DNA of 52,893 nt. Source: Oscillospiraceae bacterium (GTDB taxonomy: Bacteria > Bacillota > Clostridia > UBA1381 > UBA9506). The notes under the pieces were generated by a model. The model saw only the letters and a program-made list of their open reading frames with translations. It did no database searches and had not been told where the DNA came from. The translations under genes and the position numbers were made by a program. The stretch is taken from positions 1 to 52,893 of the forward strand of contig SVJQ01000011.1 of NCBI GenBank assembly GCA_015068905.1. Direction: 5' to 3'. The first letter of the stretch is position 1, and each line of letters begins with the position of its first letter. This document shows positions 1-8,517 of this stretch, piece after piece.

Positions 1-1
1 C

Positions 2-406
2 GGTATGGGCGTCGTCATTGGTGAAACCACCGAAATCGGCGACAACTGTACCCTGTATCAGGGTGTCACCTTAGGCGGTACGGGTAAGGAAACCGGCAAA
101 CGTCACCCCACCTTGGGTAATAACGTCATGGTGGGCAGCGGTGCCAAGGTTTTAGGGCCTTTTAAGGTTGGTGATAATTCCAAAATCGCCGCCGGTGCTG
201 TGGTTTTGAACGAAGTGCCGCCCAACTCCACCTGTGTGGGTGTTCCGGCGCGCATCGTTAAAATTAACCACAAGCGTGTCTCTGACCTTGACCAGGTGCA
301 CATTCCCGACCCGGTATCACAAGAGCTTTGCCGCTTGCAGGCACAGCTTGACCGTTTAGAAAAAAAGCTGATGGAGCAAGATGCTCCGTCAGAAACTATA
401 GAATAG
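2..406 (+). CDS. cysE: Serine O-acetyltransferase, C-terminal part (cut by window edge)
   Basis: Makes O-acetylserine from L-serine and acetyl-CoA, the first step of cysteine synthesis. The visible 134 residues are the left-handed beta-helix of hexapeptide repeats. They include the family motif GVTLGGTGK followed by GKRHP (the second active-site histidine region) and GVPARIV near the C-terminus. The N-terminal helical domain and the first catalytic histidine lie outside the window, so the reading frame is open at the left edge and the first ATG inside the window is internal. The last ~35 residues form a charged helix. cysS follows 31 bp downstream, the cysE-cysS-mrnC order known from Bacillota, which links cysteine supply to its charging on tRNA. 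Confidence 0.95.
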   Translation, partial: GMGVVIGETTEIGDNCTLYQGVTLGGTGKETGKRHPTLGNNVMVGSGAKVLGPFKVGDNSKIAAGAVVLNEVPPNSTCVGVPARIVKINHKRVSDLDQVHIPDPVSQELCRLQAQLDRLEKKLMEQDAPSETIE

Positions 407-437
407 AGTTTGAAATTTCAAAAAGGATGGTTATCTT

Positions 438-1853
438 ATGAAAATCTACAACACTATGACCCGCACGAAAGAGGAATTTATTCCCTTAAACCCCGGTGAG
501 GTCAAAATGTATTCCTGCGGCCCTACCGTGTATAACTATTTCCACATCGGTAACGCCCGACCCTTTATTATTTTCGATACCCTGCGCCGCTACTTTGAAT
601 ACCGTGGCTATGAGGTTAAATTTGTTCAAAACTTCACCGATATTGACGATAAAATGATTAAAAACGCAAACGCTCAGGGCGTCACCGTTCGCGAACTGGC
701 AGACCGCTTTATTGAAGAATATTTTAAAGATGCAAAAGGTCTTGCCATTCGTGAGGCATCTGTGCACCCCCGTGCAACAGATAACATTGACGCAATCATT
801 GACACCATCTCCACCTTAATTGATAAAGGCTTTGCTTATGAATCAGAAGGCGATGTGTATTTTGAAACAGCTCGCTTCTCTGAGTATGGCAAACTTTCAG
901 GCCAGCCCTTAGAGGATTTAGCTGCCGGCGCCAGAATTGATGTAGATGAGAGAAAGAAAAATCCTATGGACTTTGCTCTGTGGAAAAATAAAAAAGAGGG
1001 CGAGCCCGCTTGGCAGAGCCCCTGGGGCGAAGGCCGTCCCGGCTGGCACATTGAGTGCTCCGCTATGGTTAACCGCTATTTAGGCGAAACCATTGACATC
1101 CACTCCGGCGGTCAGGACTTAATCTTCCCCCACCACGAAAACGAAATTGCACAAAGCGAATGCGCTACCGGCAAACCCTTTGCCCGTTACTGGATGCACA
1201 ACGGCTATATTAACGTAAATAACGAAAAAATGGCAAAATCCAAGGGCAACTTCTTCACCGTGCGTGACGTAGCACAGAAGTATGATTACGAAGTTATCCG
1301 CTTCTTTATGCTCTCTGCTCACTACCGCAGTGCCATCAACTTCTCTGATGAGCTGTTAAAGCAGTCTGAATCAGGCTTAGAGCGTCTTTACACCTGCCTG
1401 TATAACCTTGAATTTTTGCAGGCAAAAGCTCAGAAAAAAGCATTATCTCCCGATGATGAAGCAGTTCTCGCTCAGCTTGACACCATCACAGAACAGTTTA
1501 ACAGCGCTATGGATGATGACTTAAACACAGCCGATGCCATCTCTGCTTTATTTGACCTTGCTCGTTTCTTAAACTCCAACATCACTGTTGACTCTCCCCT
1601 CGCTGTCTTTGATGCAGCCATAGCAAAACTCCGTGAGCTTGGCGGCGTACTGGGTATCTTAGATAAAAAGCAGGAAGATTCCGTCAGCGACGAAGTAAAG
1701 GCACTCTTGGAAAAACGTAAAGAAGCCCGCCAGAATAAAGACTGGGCGCTCTCTGACCAGCTTCGTGACGAATTAAAGGCAATGGGCGTCGAAGTTTTAG
1801 ACACCCGTCAGGGCATGAAATTGAATATCAAGAGGACAAATGATGAACAGTAA
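438..1853 (+). CDS. cysS: Cysteinyl-tRNA synthetase
   Basis: Class I aminoacyl-tRNA synthetase, 471 aa, the usual family length. Cys27 in [10 protein letters not shown] is the first zinc ligand; HIGN at 36-39 is the HIGH motif; GWHIECSAM and HHENEIAQ carry the other zinc ligands; KMAKSKGNF is the KMSKS loop. The C-terminal helical anticodon-binding part ends with the expected LDTRQG motif. AAGGA lies 11 nt before the ATG. The 3' end overlaps mrnC by 14 bp, so the two are probably translationally coupled. No T-box leader is seen, though the operon promoter would lie upstream of cysE, outside the window. Confidence 0.97.
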   Translation: MKIYNTMTRTKEEFIPLNPGEVKMYSCGPTVYNYFHIGNARPFIIFDTLRRYFEYRGYEVKFVQNFTDIDDKMIKNANAQGVTVRELADRFIEEYFKDAKGLAIREASVHPRATDNIDAIIDTISTLIDKGFAYESEGDVYFETARFSEYGKLSGQPLEDLAAGARIDVDERKKNPMDFALWKNKKEGEPAWQSPWGEGRPGWHIECSAMVNRYLGETIDIHSGGQDLIFPHHENEIAQSECATGKPFARYWMHNGYINVNNEKMAKSKGNFFTVRDVAQKYDYEVIRFFMLSAHYRSAINFSDELLKQSESGLERLYTCLYNLEFLQAKAQKKALSPDDEAVLAQLDTITEQFNSAMDDDLNTADAISALFDLARFLNSNITVDSPLAVFDAAIAKLRELGGVLGILDKKQEDSVSDEVKALLEKRKEARQNKDWALSDQLRDELKAMGVEVLDTRQGMKLNIKRTNDEQ

Positions 1854-2259
1854 TATGTTAACACCACAACAAGCCAGAGGATATTCCCCTCTGGCTCTGG
1901 CTTTTATTGGCGATGCGGTTTATGAAACCTTTGTCCGTTCCAAAATTCTCTTAAAGGCTAACACCTCTGCAAACAAGCTGCATAAAAATGCCGTTTTTTA
2001 TGTACGGGCCCACGGTCAAAGTGAGGCTGCAAAAGGCTTAATGACACATCTGACGGCAGAAGAGGAAGAAATTTTTAAACGAGGCAGAAATGCACACTCT
2101 GCTTCCGTTCCTAAAAACGCAGATGTAACAGAGTACCGTGCCGCTACAGGTTTTGAAGCGCTGGTAGGCTATTTGTACTTAACGGGACAGACTGACAGGC
2201 TTGACTTTCTTATGGAGGAAGCGTATAATATCATTAGTTTGGCAGACAACGTAAAATAA
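1840..2259 (+). CDS. mrnC: Mini-ribonuclease 3 (23S rRNA maturation)
   Basis: 139 aa RNase III-like catalytic domain without a dsRNA-binding domain, as in MrnC, which trims 23S rRNA precursor in Bacillota. The signature [18 protein letters not shown] (about 17-34) holds the acidic metal-binding residue; a second conserved stretch, [19 protein letters not shown], is near residue 100. It starts within the end of cysS (GAGG just upstream, two adjacent ATGs). In Bacillus mrnC is followed by rlmB; here it is the last gene of the operon and a new promoter follows. Confidence 0.93.
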   Translation: MMNSNMLTPQQARGYSPLALAFIGDAVYETFVRSKILLKANTSANKLHKNAVFYVRAHGQSEAAKGLMTHLTAEEEEIFKRGRNAHSASVPKNADVTEYRAATGFEALVGYLYLTGQTDRLDFLMEEAYNIISLADNVK

Positions 2260-2283
2260 ATTTGCTTTTTTTATAAAAAACCC

Positions 2284-2312
2284 TTGGGAAATGCCGAAAA
2301 ATGTGTTATACT
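2284..2312 (+). promoter_or_regulatory. Promoter for the transketolase pair
   Basis: TTGGGA (2284-2289), 17 bp, TATACT (2307-2312), about 125 bp before the GTG start. The leader contains a GC-rich hairpin around 2367-2385 (GCCCC/GGGGTGC). The -10 is good and the -35 moderate. Confidence 0.5.
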
Positions 2313-2435
2313 GTTATGTAGAGTCAAAATGACCCTGCATTAATTTATGTTTATTATCTCTTCCGGTGCCCCTCGGGGTGCGGTGAAGATTATAAAAGTT
2401 TTTAAAATATTTAATTTTTGAAAGGGGCGAAAAAC

Positions 2436-3284
2436 GTGGATAAGAAGAGAGTTACAGAGCTTAAGATCATTGCTAACAAGATCAGAAAAAATGCTCTCAC
2501 AGCTGTATACAGCGCCTCTTCCGGTCATCCGGGAGGTTCATTATCCATCGCGGACGTGTTGTCCGTACTGTATTTCGAGGTCATGAATGTTGATCCGAAA
2601 AATCCGAAAGCTGAGGACCGTGACCGTTTTGTTCTGTCAAAAGGTCATTGTGCACCTGCACTCTATGGTACTCTGGCAGAGCGCGGCTTCTTCCCGGTAG
2701 AAGACTGCAAAACTTTCCGCAGAGCTGACAGCTACCTGCAGGGTCATCCCGATATGAAGGGTGTTCCCGGTGTAGATATGTCTACCGGTTCTTTGGGTCA
2801 GGGCATCTGTGCCGCTAACGGCATGGCACTGGCCGGCAAAATTGACAATAAGGATTACCGTGTATACTCTATCTTGGGTGACGGTGAGCTTGAAGAAGGT
2901 CAGGTATGGGAAGCTGCTATGTTTGCAGCACATTATAACCTTGACAACTTAACCGCAATTGTTGACTTTAACGGTCTGCAGATTGACGGTGACATCACTA
3001 AGGTTATGAATCCTCTGCCGATTGACGAAAAGTTCAAGGCATTCAACTGGAACGTTATCGTAACTGATGCACACGATCCTGAAGCTCTGTATAACGCTTT
3101 AAACGAAGCTAAAGCTACAAAGGGCAAGCCCAGCGTTATCATTATGAAGAGCGTTAAGGGTAAAGGCGTTTCCTTTATGGAAAATCAGGCCGGCTGGCAT
3201 GGCTCTGCTCCTAACGAAGAGCAGTACAACCAGGCAATCGCTGAGCTTGACGCACAAATCAAAGAACTGGAGGTAGAAGCGTAA
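2436..3284 (+). CDS. Transketolase, N-terminal (thiamine-diphosphate-binding) subunit
   Basis: 282 aa half-transketolase of the pentose phosphate pathway. SSGHPGGSLS near the N-terminus, GSLGQG, and GDGELEEGQVWEA with the following N-D of the ThDP/Mg motif match the pyrophosphate-binding half. The GTG start at 2436 is preferred because AAAGGGG lies 8 nt upstream; an in-frame TTG at 2418 lacks a ribosome site. The stop codon overlaps the start of the C-terminal subunit gene (TAATG). Split transketolases are common in Clostridia and Archaea, and the two subunits form one active site. Confidence 0.95.
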   Translation: MDKKRVTELKIIANKIRKNALTAVYSASSGHPGGSLSIADVLSVLYFEVMNVDPKNPKAEDRDRFVLSKGHCAPALYGTLAERGFFPVEDCKTFRRADSYLQGHPDMKGVPGVDMSTGSLGQGICAANGMALAGKIDNKDYRVYSILGDGELEEGQVWEAAMFAAHYNLDNLTAIVDFNGLQIDGDITKVMNPLPIDEKFKAFNWNVIVTDAHDPEALYNALNEAKATKGKPSVIIMKSVKGKGVSFMENQAGWHGSAPNEEQYNQAIAELDAQIKELEVEA

Positions 3285-4222
3285 TGGGTAAGATTGCAAC
3301 AAGAGAAGCTTACGGTCTGGCTCTGGCTGAGTTCGGCGAAAAATACGATATCGTTGTATTAGATGCTGACCTTTCCAAATCTACCAAGACTGATACATTC
3401 AAAAAGAAATTCCCCGAGCGTTTCTTTAACGCCGGTATCGCAGAAGCAAGCATGATGACCACAGCAGCAGGCCTTGCTACTTGCGGTAAAACTGTTTTTG
3501 CAAGCTCCTTTGCTATGTTCGCAGCAGGCAGAGCTTTCGAACAGGTTAGAAACTCCATTGGTTATCCTAACTTAAACGTTAAAATCGGTGCAACTCACGC
3601 CGGCATCTCTGTTGGTGAAGACGGTGCGTCTCACCAGTGCTTAGAGGATATCGGTATCATGCGTACCATCCCCAACATGACCATCATTAACCCTGCAGAT
3701 GCAACTGAAGCAATCTTAGCTGTTGAAGCTGCTATCAAACATCAGGGTCCGGTTTATCTGCGTTTTGGCCGTCTGGCAGTTCCTGAACTGTTTGACCGCG
3801 CTACTTATAAGTTTGAACTGGGTAAGGGTGTAGAGCTCGAAGCCGGTACTGACGCAACTATCGTTGCAACCGGTCTGATGGTTCCTGAAGCATTAGAAGC
3901 TAAAAAGATTCTGGCAGAAGAGGGCATCAACGCTCGCGTTATCAACATCCACACCATTAAGCCGATTGACAAAGACATTCTGATCAAGGCTGCAAAAGAA
4001 ACCGGTGCAATCGTTACCGCTGAAGAGCATAACGTTATCGGTGGCTTAGGCTCTGCTGTTGCTGAAGTTCTTTGCGAAAACCTGCCTGTTCCCATGCGCC
4101 GCGTCGGCACACAGGACAAGTTCGGTAAATCCGGCAAACCCGCTATTCTGTTAGAAGAGTACGGTCTGACTGCTAAAAACATAGCAGAAAACGTGAAAGA
4201 AGTTATTAAGCTTAAGAAATAA
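3284..4222 (+). CDS. Transketolase, C-terminal (pyrimidine-binding) subunit
   Basis: 312 aa. It carries the pyrimidine-binding domain with the catalytic Glu region (FNAGIAEASMM), a conserved AGISVGEDGASHQ stretch that includes active-site histidine, and a C-terminal transketolase domain (TAEEHNVIGGLGSAV). Its ATG overlaps the stop of the N-terminal subunit by 1 bp, which favours equal synthesis. It is followed by a strong intrinsic terminator. Similarity to DXP-synthase C-halves is expected for the superfamily, but the partner gene fixes the assignment. Confidence 0.95.
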   Translation: MGKIATREAYGLALAEFGEKYDIVVLDADLSKSTKTDTFKKKFPERFFNAGIAEASMMTTAAGLATCGKTVFASSFAMFAAGRAFEQVRNSIGYPNLNVKIGATHAGISVGEDGASHQCLEDIGIMRTIPNMTIINPADATEAILAVEAAIKHQGPVYLRFGRLAVPELFDRATYKFELGKGVELEAGTDATIVATGLMVPEALEAKKILAEEGINARVINIHTIKPIDKDILIKAAKETGAIVTAEEHNVIGGLGSAVAEVLCENLPVPMRRVGTQDKFGKSGKPAILLEEYGLTAKNIAENVKEVIKLKK

Positions 4223-4250
4223 TTTCATTCAAAAAACAGCAAAAATACCC

Positions 4251-4280
4251 AAAAGGACTGGCTTTGCCGGTCCTTTTTTC
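4251..4280 (+). terminator. Intrinsic terminator after the transketolase genes
   Basis: Stem 4251-4262 with 4266-4277 (AAAAGGACTGGC / GCCGGTCCTTTT, one G-T pair), three-base loop, followed by a T run. Confidence 0.9.
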
Positions 4281-4292
4281 ATACCCCAGATA

Positions 4293-4321
4293 TTGACAAA
4301 TAACAAAAAAAATGATACAAT
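4293..4321 (+). promoter_or_regulatory. Promoter of the TIM-barrel/acyl-CoA synthetase gene
   Basis: TTGACA (4293-4298), 17 bp, TACAAT (4316-4321): near consensus for the housekeeping sigma factor. A 45-nt leader ends in AGGAGGAA before the ATG. Confidence 0.8.
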
Positions 4322-4372
4322 TTTTGCAATACGTTTTTTTGAGGGCTCCCGCCCCACAGGAGGAATATAGAC

Positions 4373-6904
4373 ATGAAAATAGCTTTTTCAACATTAGGCT
4401 GTCCTGACTTTTCATGGACCGATCTTTACACCATGGCAAAGGACTTAGGCTTTGACGGTATCGAAATCCGTGGTATTGGTGACTCCATTAACGCCGTAAC
4501 CGCGCTACCTTTTACTGCCAAAAACCTACCTGCAACCATTAAAAAGCTACAATCTCTACGTCTTGAAATCCCCTGCCTGTCTTCTGACTGCTGTTTAAAA
4601 GATGCTGACAATGCTGAAGCTAACAAAGCTGAACTCATGCAGTATATTGACCTTGCTGAAAAACTGGGTACACCCTACATCCGTGTTCTGGCAGACCGTA
4701 GTATTGCCCCTGAGGGTGAAGTCTCTGATGAGGTTGTTTTAAACCAGCTTCTTGCTCTGATTCCCAGTGCTGAAGCTGCCGGCGTCACTCTGTTGATTGA
4801 AACCAACGGTGTCTATGCCGACACAAACCGCCTGCGTTCACTCTTAGAAAAAATCCCCAGCGATGCGGTTGGCGCTTTGTGGGATATGCACCACCCCTAC
4901 CGTGTTATGGGTGAAAGTGCTGACACCACCATTCAGAATCTGGGTGCTTATATCAAGCATGTTCATATTAAAGATTCTGTTGCGACAGAAAATGACATTA
5001 CCTACCGTATGGTTGGTGAAGGCGACCTGCCCTTAGATGAAATGCTTCTTGCACTTTCCTCTATTAACTATGACGGTTATGTTTCCTTAGAATGGGTAAA
5101 ACGTTGGGCGCCTGAGCTTCAGAACGCCGGCATCGTGTTCCCCAATTTTGTACACTACATCAGCAAATATATACAAAAAAATGTATCCAAACAGTCTCTG
5201 CTGCAAAACAACGCAAAAACCGGTTATTATATCTGGGAAAAGGAAAGCCTTATTGATTTAACCTTCCCACAGCTGTTAGACCAGATGGCAGAAACCTTCC
5301 CTGACCAGTATGCTTTCCGCTATACGACATTGGATTATACCCGTACATATGCTGAATTCCGTGAAGATGTTGACACCTTTGCCCGCGCCCTGATAACCTT
5401 AGGCGTGAAAAAAGGTGACAAGGTTGCCGTTTGGGCAACCAACGTGCCTCAGTGGTTCATCACCTTCTGGGCAACAGTTAAAATCGGTGCCGTACTGGTT
5501 ACTATGAATACCGCTTATAAAATTCACGAAGCAGAATACCTGCTTCGCCAGTCTGATACCCATACTCTTGTTATGGTAGACGGTTACAAAGATTCAGACT
5601 ATGTGGCAATCATCAAAGAGCTGTGTCCCGAACTTGCTGACCACGACCCGCACAAGCCGCTCCATTGCCAAAAGCTCCCCTTCCTGAGAAATGTCATCAC
5701 CACCGACTCCTGTCAGCCCGGTTGCCTGACTTGGGATGAGGCTATGGCAAAAGCAGAGCAAACCCCCATTGAAGTGGTGTTCCAGCGTGCAGCAATGATT
5801 AACCGCCACGATGTGTGCAACATGCAGTACACCTCCGGTACCACCGGCTTCCCCAAGGGCGTTATGTTGACGCATTATAACGTTGTCAACAACGGCAAAA
5901 ACATCGGTGACTGCCTCGATTTATCTACCGCAGACCGCATGATGATTCAGGTACCTATGTTCCATTGCTTTGGCATGGTGCTTTCCATGACCGCTTGTAT
6001 GACCCACGGTGCAACCATGTCTCCCCTGCCTTACTTCAGACCCAAACAGGCACTCGAATGCATCAATAAAGAAAAAATCACCTGCTTCAACGGCGTACCT
6101 ACCATGTTCATTGCCCTGCTCGAGCATGAAGATTTTGAAAAAACCGACTTTTCACAAATGCGTACCGGTATTATGGCAGGTAGCCCCTGCCCCGTCAAGG
6201 TTATGCAGGATGTGGTTGACAAAATGAATATGAGTCAAATCTCCATCGTTTACGGTCAGACCGAGGCTTCCCCCGGCTGTACACAGAGCCGTGTGGATGA
6301 CCCCTTAGAGGTTCGTGTCAACACCGTCGGCAGAAACCTGCCCGGCGTTGAATGTAAAATTGTTGACCCCGAAACCGGCGAAGACCTGCCCGATAACGTT
6401 GACGGTGAATTTGTTGCCCGTGGTTATAACGTTATGAAGGGTTACTACAAAATGCCGGCAGCAACTGCCGCTGTCATTGATGAAGATGGCTGGCTCCACA
6501 CCGGTGACCTTGCCCGCCGCCTGCCTGACGGTAACTACAAAATCACCGGCAGAATCAAAGATATGATTATCCGTGGCGGTGAAAACCTGTACCCCAAAGA
6601 AATTGAAGACTTTATCTATACCCACCCCAAGGTATCTGATGTACAGGTTATCGGCGTTCCCGATAAGCAGTACGGTGAAGAAATCTGTGCCTGCGTTATC
6701 TTAAAAGAAGGCGAAACCATGACCGAAGACGAGTTAAAAGCTTTTGTCCGTGACCATATGGCAAAGCACAAAACTCCTCGCTACGTTGACTTTGTAGACT
6801 CCTTCCCCATGAACGCCGCAGGTAAGATCTTAAAATACAAAATGCGTGAAAACGCCGTGGAAAGATTCAACCTCCACGACGCAAAAAATACAGTAACAGC
6901 TTAA
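4373..6904 (+). CDS. Fusion: sugar-phosphate isomerase/epimerase-like TIM barrel + acyl-CoA synthetase
   Basis: 843 aa in one uninterrupted frame with AGGAGG 9 nt before the ATG. Residues ~1-265 are an AP-endonuclease-2/xylose-isomerase-like TIM barrel: GFDGIEIRG, LLIETNG, ALWDMHHPYR, HVHIKD and YVSLEWVKRW include the usual metal-ligand Glu/Asp/His positions. After a ~25-residue linker, residues ~290-840 are a complete ANL-family adenylate-forming enzyme: P-loop YTSGTTGFPKG, YGQTEASPG, GWLHTGDLA, the hinge GRIKDMIIRGGENLYP, and the C-terminal AAGKILKYKM with the catalytic lysine. The second half is close to medium/long-chain fatty acyl-CoA ligases. It has its own promoter and terminator, so it is a single-gene unit. 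The substrate of the barrel, and whether the two activities are linked, cannot be read from the sequence. Confidence 0.88.
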   Translation: MKIAFSTLGCPDFSWTDLYTMAKDLGFDGIEIRGIGDSINAVTALPFTAKNLPATIKKLQSLRLEIPCLSSDCCLKDADNAEANKAELMQYIDLAEKLGTPYIRVLADRSIAPEGEVSDEVVLNQLLALIPSAEAAGVTLLIETNGVYADTNRLRSLLEKIPSDAVGALWDMHHPYRVMGESADTTIQNLGAYIKHVHIKDSVATENDITYRMVGEGDLPLDEMLLALSSINYDGYVSLEWVKRWAPELQNAGIVFPNFVHYISKYIQKNVSKQSLLQNNAKTGYYIWEKESLIDLTFPQLLDQMAETFPDQYAFRYTTLDYTRTYAEFREDVDTFARALITLGVKKGDKVAVWATNVPQWFITFWATVKIGAVLVTMNTAYKIHEAEYLLRQSDTHTLVMVDGYKDSDYVAIIKELCPELADHDPHKPLHCQKLPFLRNVITTDSCQPGCLTWDEAMAKAEQTPIEVVFQRAAMINRHDVCNMQYTSGTTGFPKGVMLTHYNVVNNGKNIGDCLDLSTADRMMIQVPMFHCFGMVLSMTACMTHGATMSPLPYFRPKQALECINKEKITCFNGVPTMFIALLEHEDFEKTDFSQMRTGIMAGSPCPVKVMQDVVDKMNMSQISIVYGQTEASPGCTQSRVDDPLEVRVNTVGRNLPGVECKIVDPETGEDLPDNVDGEFVARGYNVMKGYYKMPAATAAVIDEDGWLHTGDLARRLPDGNYKITGRIKDMIIRGGENLYPKEIEDFIYTHPKVSDVQVIGVPDKQYGEEICACVILKEGETMTEDELKAFVRDHMAKHKTPRYVDFVDSFPMNAAGKILKYKMRENAVERFNLHDAKNTVTA

Positions 6905-6905
6905 A

Positions 6906-6944
6906 AACAAGCCGGAAGATACCTGTCTTCCGGCTTGTTATTTT
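6906..6944 (+). terminator. Intrinsic terminator after the fusion gene
   Basis: 14-bp perfect stem AACAAGCCGGAAGA (6906-6919) with TCTTCCGGCTTGTT (6926-6939), six-base loop, followed by a short ATTTT tract. Confidence 0.8.
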
Positions 6945-6961
6945 GCTAAAACCTCAATAAG

Positions 6962-7027
6962 CCTCCCTCACCTCGCGTGCCCCAGAGGGTAAGAGGGAGG
7001 GGGACCAAGCATAGCTTGGTGGAGGGA
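6962..7027. repeat. REP-like palindromic intergenic element
   Basis: CCTCCCTC (6962-6969) pairs with GAGGGAGG (6993-7000). A second hairpin, ACCAAGC/GCTTGGT (7004-7010, 7014-7020), follows directly, then GGAGGGA, which could also pair with the first arm. Imperfect palindromes of this kind are often dispersed between genes in Clostridia genomes. Only one copy lies in this window, so repeat status is inferred. Confidence 0.5.
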
Positions 7028-7115
7028 TATTAACTTTACTACTACAGCTTCTCCTTAACATCACAAAATTAAGAATATTTATTTCATAAAAAAAGATGAA
7101 AAAAGTATAAAAATA

Positions 7116-7124
7116 TGATATAAT
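7116..7124 (+). promoter_or_regulatory. Possible extended -10 promoter for the dGTPase gene
   Basis: TGATATAAT fits TGnTATAAT. No convincing -35 hexamer is seen. A transcript from here would start near 7131, inside the left arm of the cloverleaf-like element, giving a ~160-nt structured leader. A second -10-like TATACT at 7250-7255 has only a poor -35 (TTGCAA, 20 bp spacer). Confidence 0.3.
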
Positions 7125-7202
7125 TGACACATGCAGAATTTTATTGCATAAAATTCTGTAGAGCTAACGCTCTTGCGTGCTCACCTGAGCACTGTGTCAA
7201 TT
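7122..7202. other. Cloverleaf-like inverted-repeat element
   Basis: A perfect 10-bp outer inverted repeat (AATTGACACA 7122-7131 / TGTGTCAATT 7193-7202) encloses three perfect hairpins: CAGAATTTTAT/ATAAAATTCTG (7134-7144, 7148-7158), AGAGC/GCTCT (7160-7164, 7169-7173) and GTGCTC/GAGCAC (7177-7182, 7187-7192). Almost every base lies in a stem or a short loop. It is not a tRNA: arm sizes are wrong and there is no TTCRA loop. It could be a small mobile palindromic element or a regulatory structure for the gene at 7291. Confidence 0.6.
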
Positions 7203-7211
7203 GACGGTGTC

Positions 7212-7243
7212 GCAAAAATCTCCTTGCAAGCAAAGATTTTTGC
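7212..7243. other. Fourth hairpin in the dGTPase leader region
   Basis: GCAAAAATCT (7212-7221) with AGATTTTTGC (7234-7243), a perfect 10-bp stem with a 12-nt loop. It lies 47 bp before the start codon and has no T run, so it is not a typical terminator. Together with the element at 7122-7202 it fills the 6905-7290 gap, which holds no other gene. Confidence 0.5.
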
Positions 7244-7290
7244 TCCTGGTATACTGAATATGAAATAAATTAACGAAACGTGGTGATTCT

Positions 7291-8487
7291 ATGCTGAAAT
7301 ATGAATCTTTATCAAAAGAAATAGAAGAGCGCATCCGCACAGACAGAGAAAAGGGCACTCTGCCTGACTTTGGCTTTTCTGAAGAAAACGTCATCCGCCG
7401 TCACCCTGATCGCGACCGTGCCACCCTGTTGCGCCCGCCCTTTGTTCGTGATATTGATAAAATTATGCATTCCCCTTACTATAACCGCTATGCTGATAAA
7501 ACTCAGGTCTTTTCCTTTTATAAAAATGATGACCTCACCCGCCGTGGTCTGCACGTTCAGCTCGTGTCCCGTGTTGCCCGCACCATCGGCAAGGCACTTA
7601 ACTTAAACCTTGAACTGATTGAAGCCATCGCCTTAGGTCACGACATTGGTCACACTCCCTTCGGCCACGCCGGTGAACATATTTTAGACGAGATTTATTT
7701 TGAGCGCACCGGTAGGCACTTTTCGCACAACATTCATTCTGTCAGAGTTTTAGACGGCATTTTCCCCTACAACATCAGCCTGCAAACCTTAAGCGGCATC
7801 GCCGCCCACGACGGCGAAAACGAGCTTGGCACCTACGCCCCTGCTCCCCTGACAGACTTTGAGACCTTTGATAAGCAAATTGAGGCCTGCTACCTTGACA
7901 AATCAAACGTCAAGCGTCTTGTGCCCTCAACCTTAGAGGGCTGCGTTATGCGTGTTTCTGACATCATCGCCTACCTTGGCAAAGACCGTCAGGACGCTGA
8001 GCGCGCTCACATAGCCGCTGCCGGCAGCTTTGCCGACAGCACCATCGGCGTCTATAATGCCCAAATTATTAACAATATGACGGTTAACATCATCGAAAAC
8101 AGCTACGGAAAGCCTTATATCAAAATGGATAACGAACACTTTGAGGCGCTAAAGCAAGCAAAAGCTGAAAACTATGATTTGATTTACCTGCAGGAAACTG
8201 TTGGGCAGGCAACGCAGACAAGGGTGAAGCCCATGATGCGCAAGCTATATGAAAAGCTTTTTGATGACCTTACAACCGGCAATACAAGCTCCCCCATCTT
8301 CACCCACCACATCAGCTATGTGAATCAGGCGCACTATGCCCGCCCGATTCCCTATGAAGAAACTGAGCCGAATCAAATCGTCGTGGATTACATTGCCAGC
8401 ATGACTGACGACTACTTTATCGACCTGTTTGATTACCTGTGCCCCGACAGCACGCTGAAAATTGAATATAAAGGGTATTTTAAATAA
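7291..8487 (+). CDS. HD-domain dGTPase-like phosphohydrolase
   Basis: 398 aa, close to the deoxyguanosinetriphosphate triphosphohydrolase (Dgt) family, which cuts dNTPs to deoxynucleoside and triphosphate. The N-terminal RDRATLLRPPFVRDIDKI and the HD core ALGHDIGHTPFGHAGE (His-Asp metal site) are typical, with LTRRGLHVQLVSRVARTI supplying the first histidine. A later DIIAYLGKD holds the last metal Asp. The ribosome site is weak (GTGGTGA). The gene stands alone behind a hairpin-rich leader. Nucleotide specificity is not certain; some family members act on other dNTPs. Confidence 0.85.
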   Translation: MLKYESLSKEIEERIRTDREKGTLPDFGFSEENVIRRHPDRDRATLLRPPFVRDIDKIMHSPYYNRYADKTQVFSFYKNDDLTRRGLHVQLVSRVARTIGKALNLNLELIEAIALGHDIGHTPFGHAGEHILDEIYFERTGRHFSHNIHSVRVLDGIFPYNISLQTLSGIAAHDGENELGTYAPAPLTDFETFDKQIEACYLDKSNVKRLVPSTLEGCVMRVSDIIAYLGKDRQDAERAHIAAAGSFADSTIGVYNAQIINNMTVNIIENSYGKPYIKMDNEHFEALKQAKAENYDLIYLQETVGQATQTRVKPMMRKLYEKLFDDLTTGNTSSPIFTHHISYVNQAHYARPIPYEETEPNQIVVDYIASMTDDYFIDLFDYLCPDSTLKIEYKGYFK

Positions 8488-8517
8488 ACATAAAAATCCG
8501 TTTTTAGAGGTGTTAAT

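Noticed and set aside
7122-7202. tRNA interpretation of the cloverleaf element.
   Set aside because: Acceptor-like stem is 10 bp, arms are 11, 5 and 6 bp with 3-4 base loops, and there is no TTCRA T-loop or CCA.
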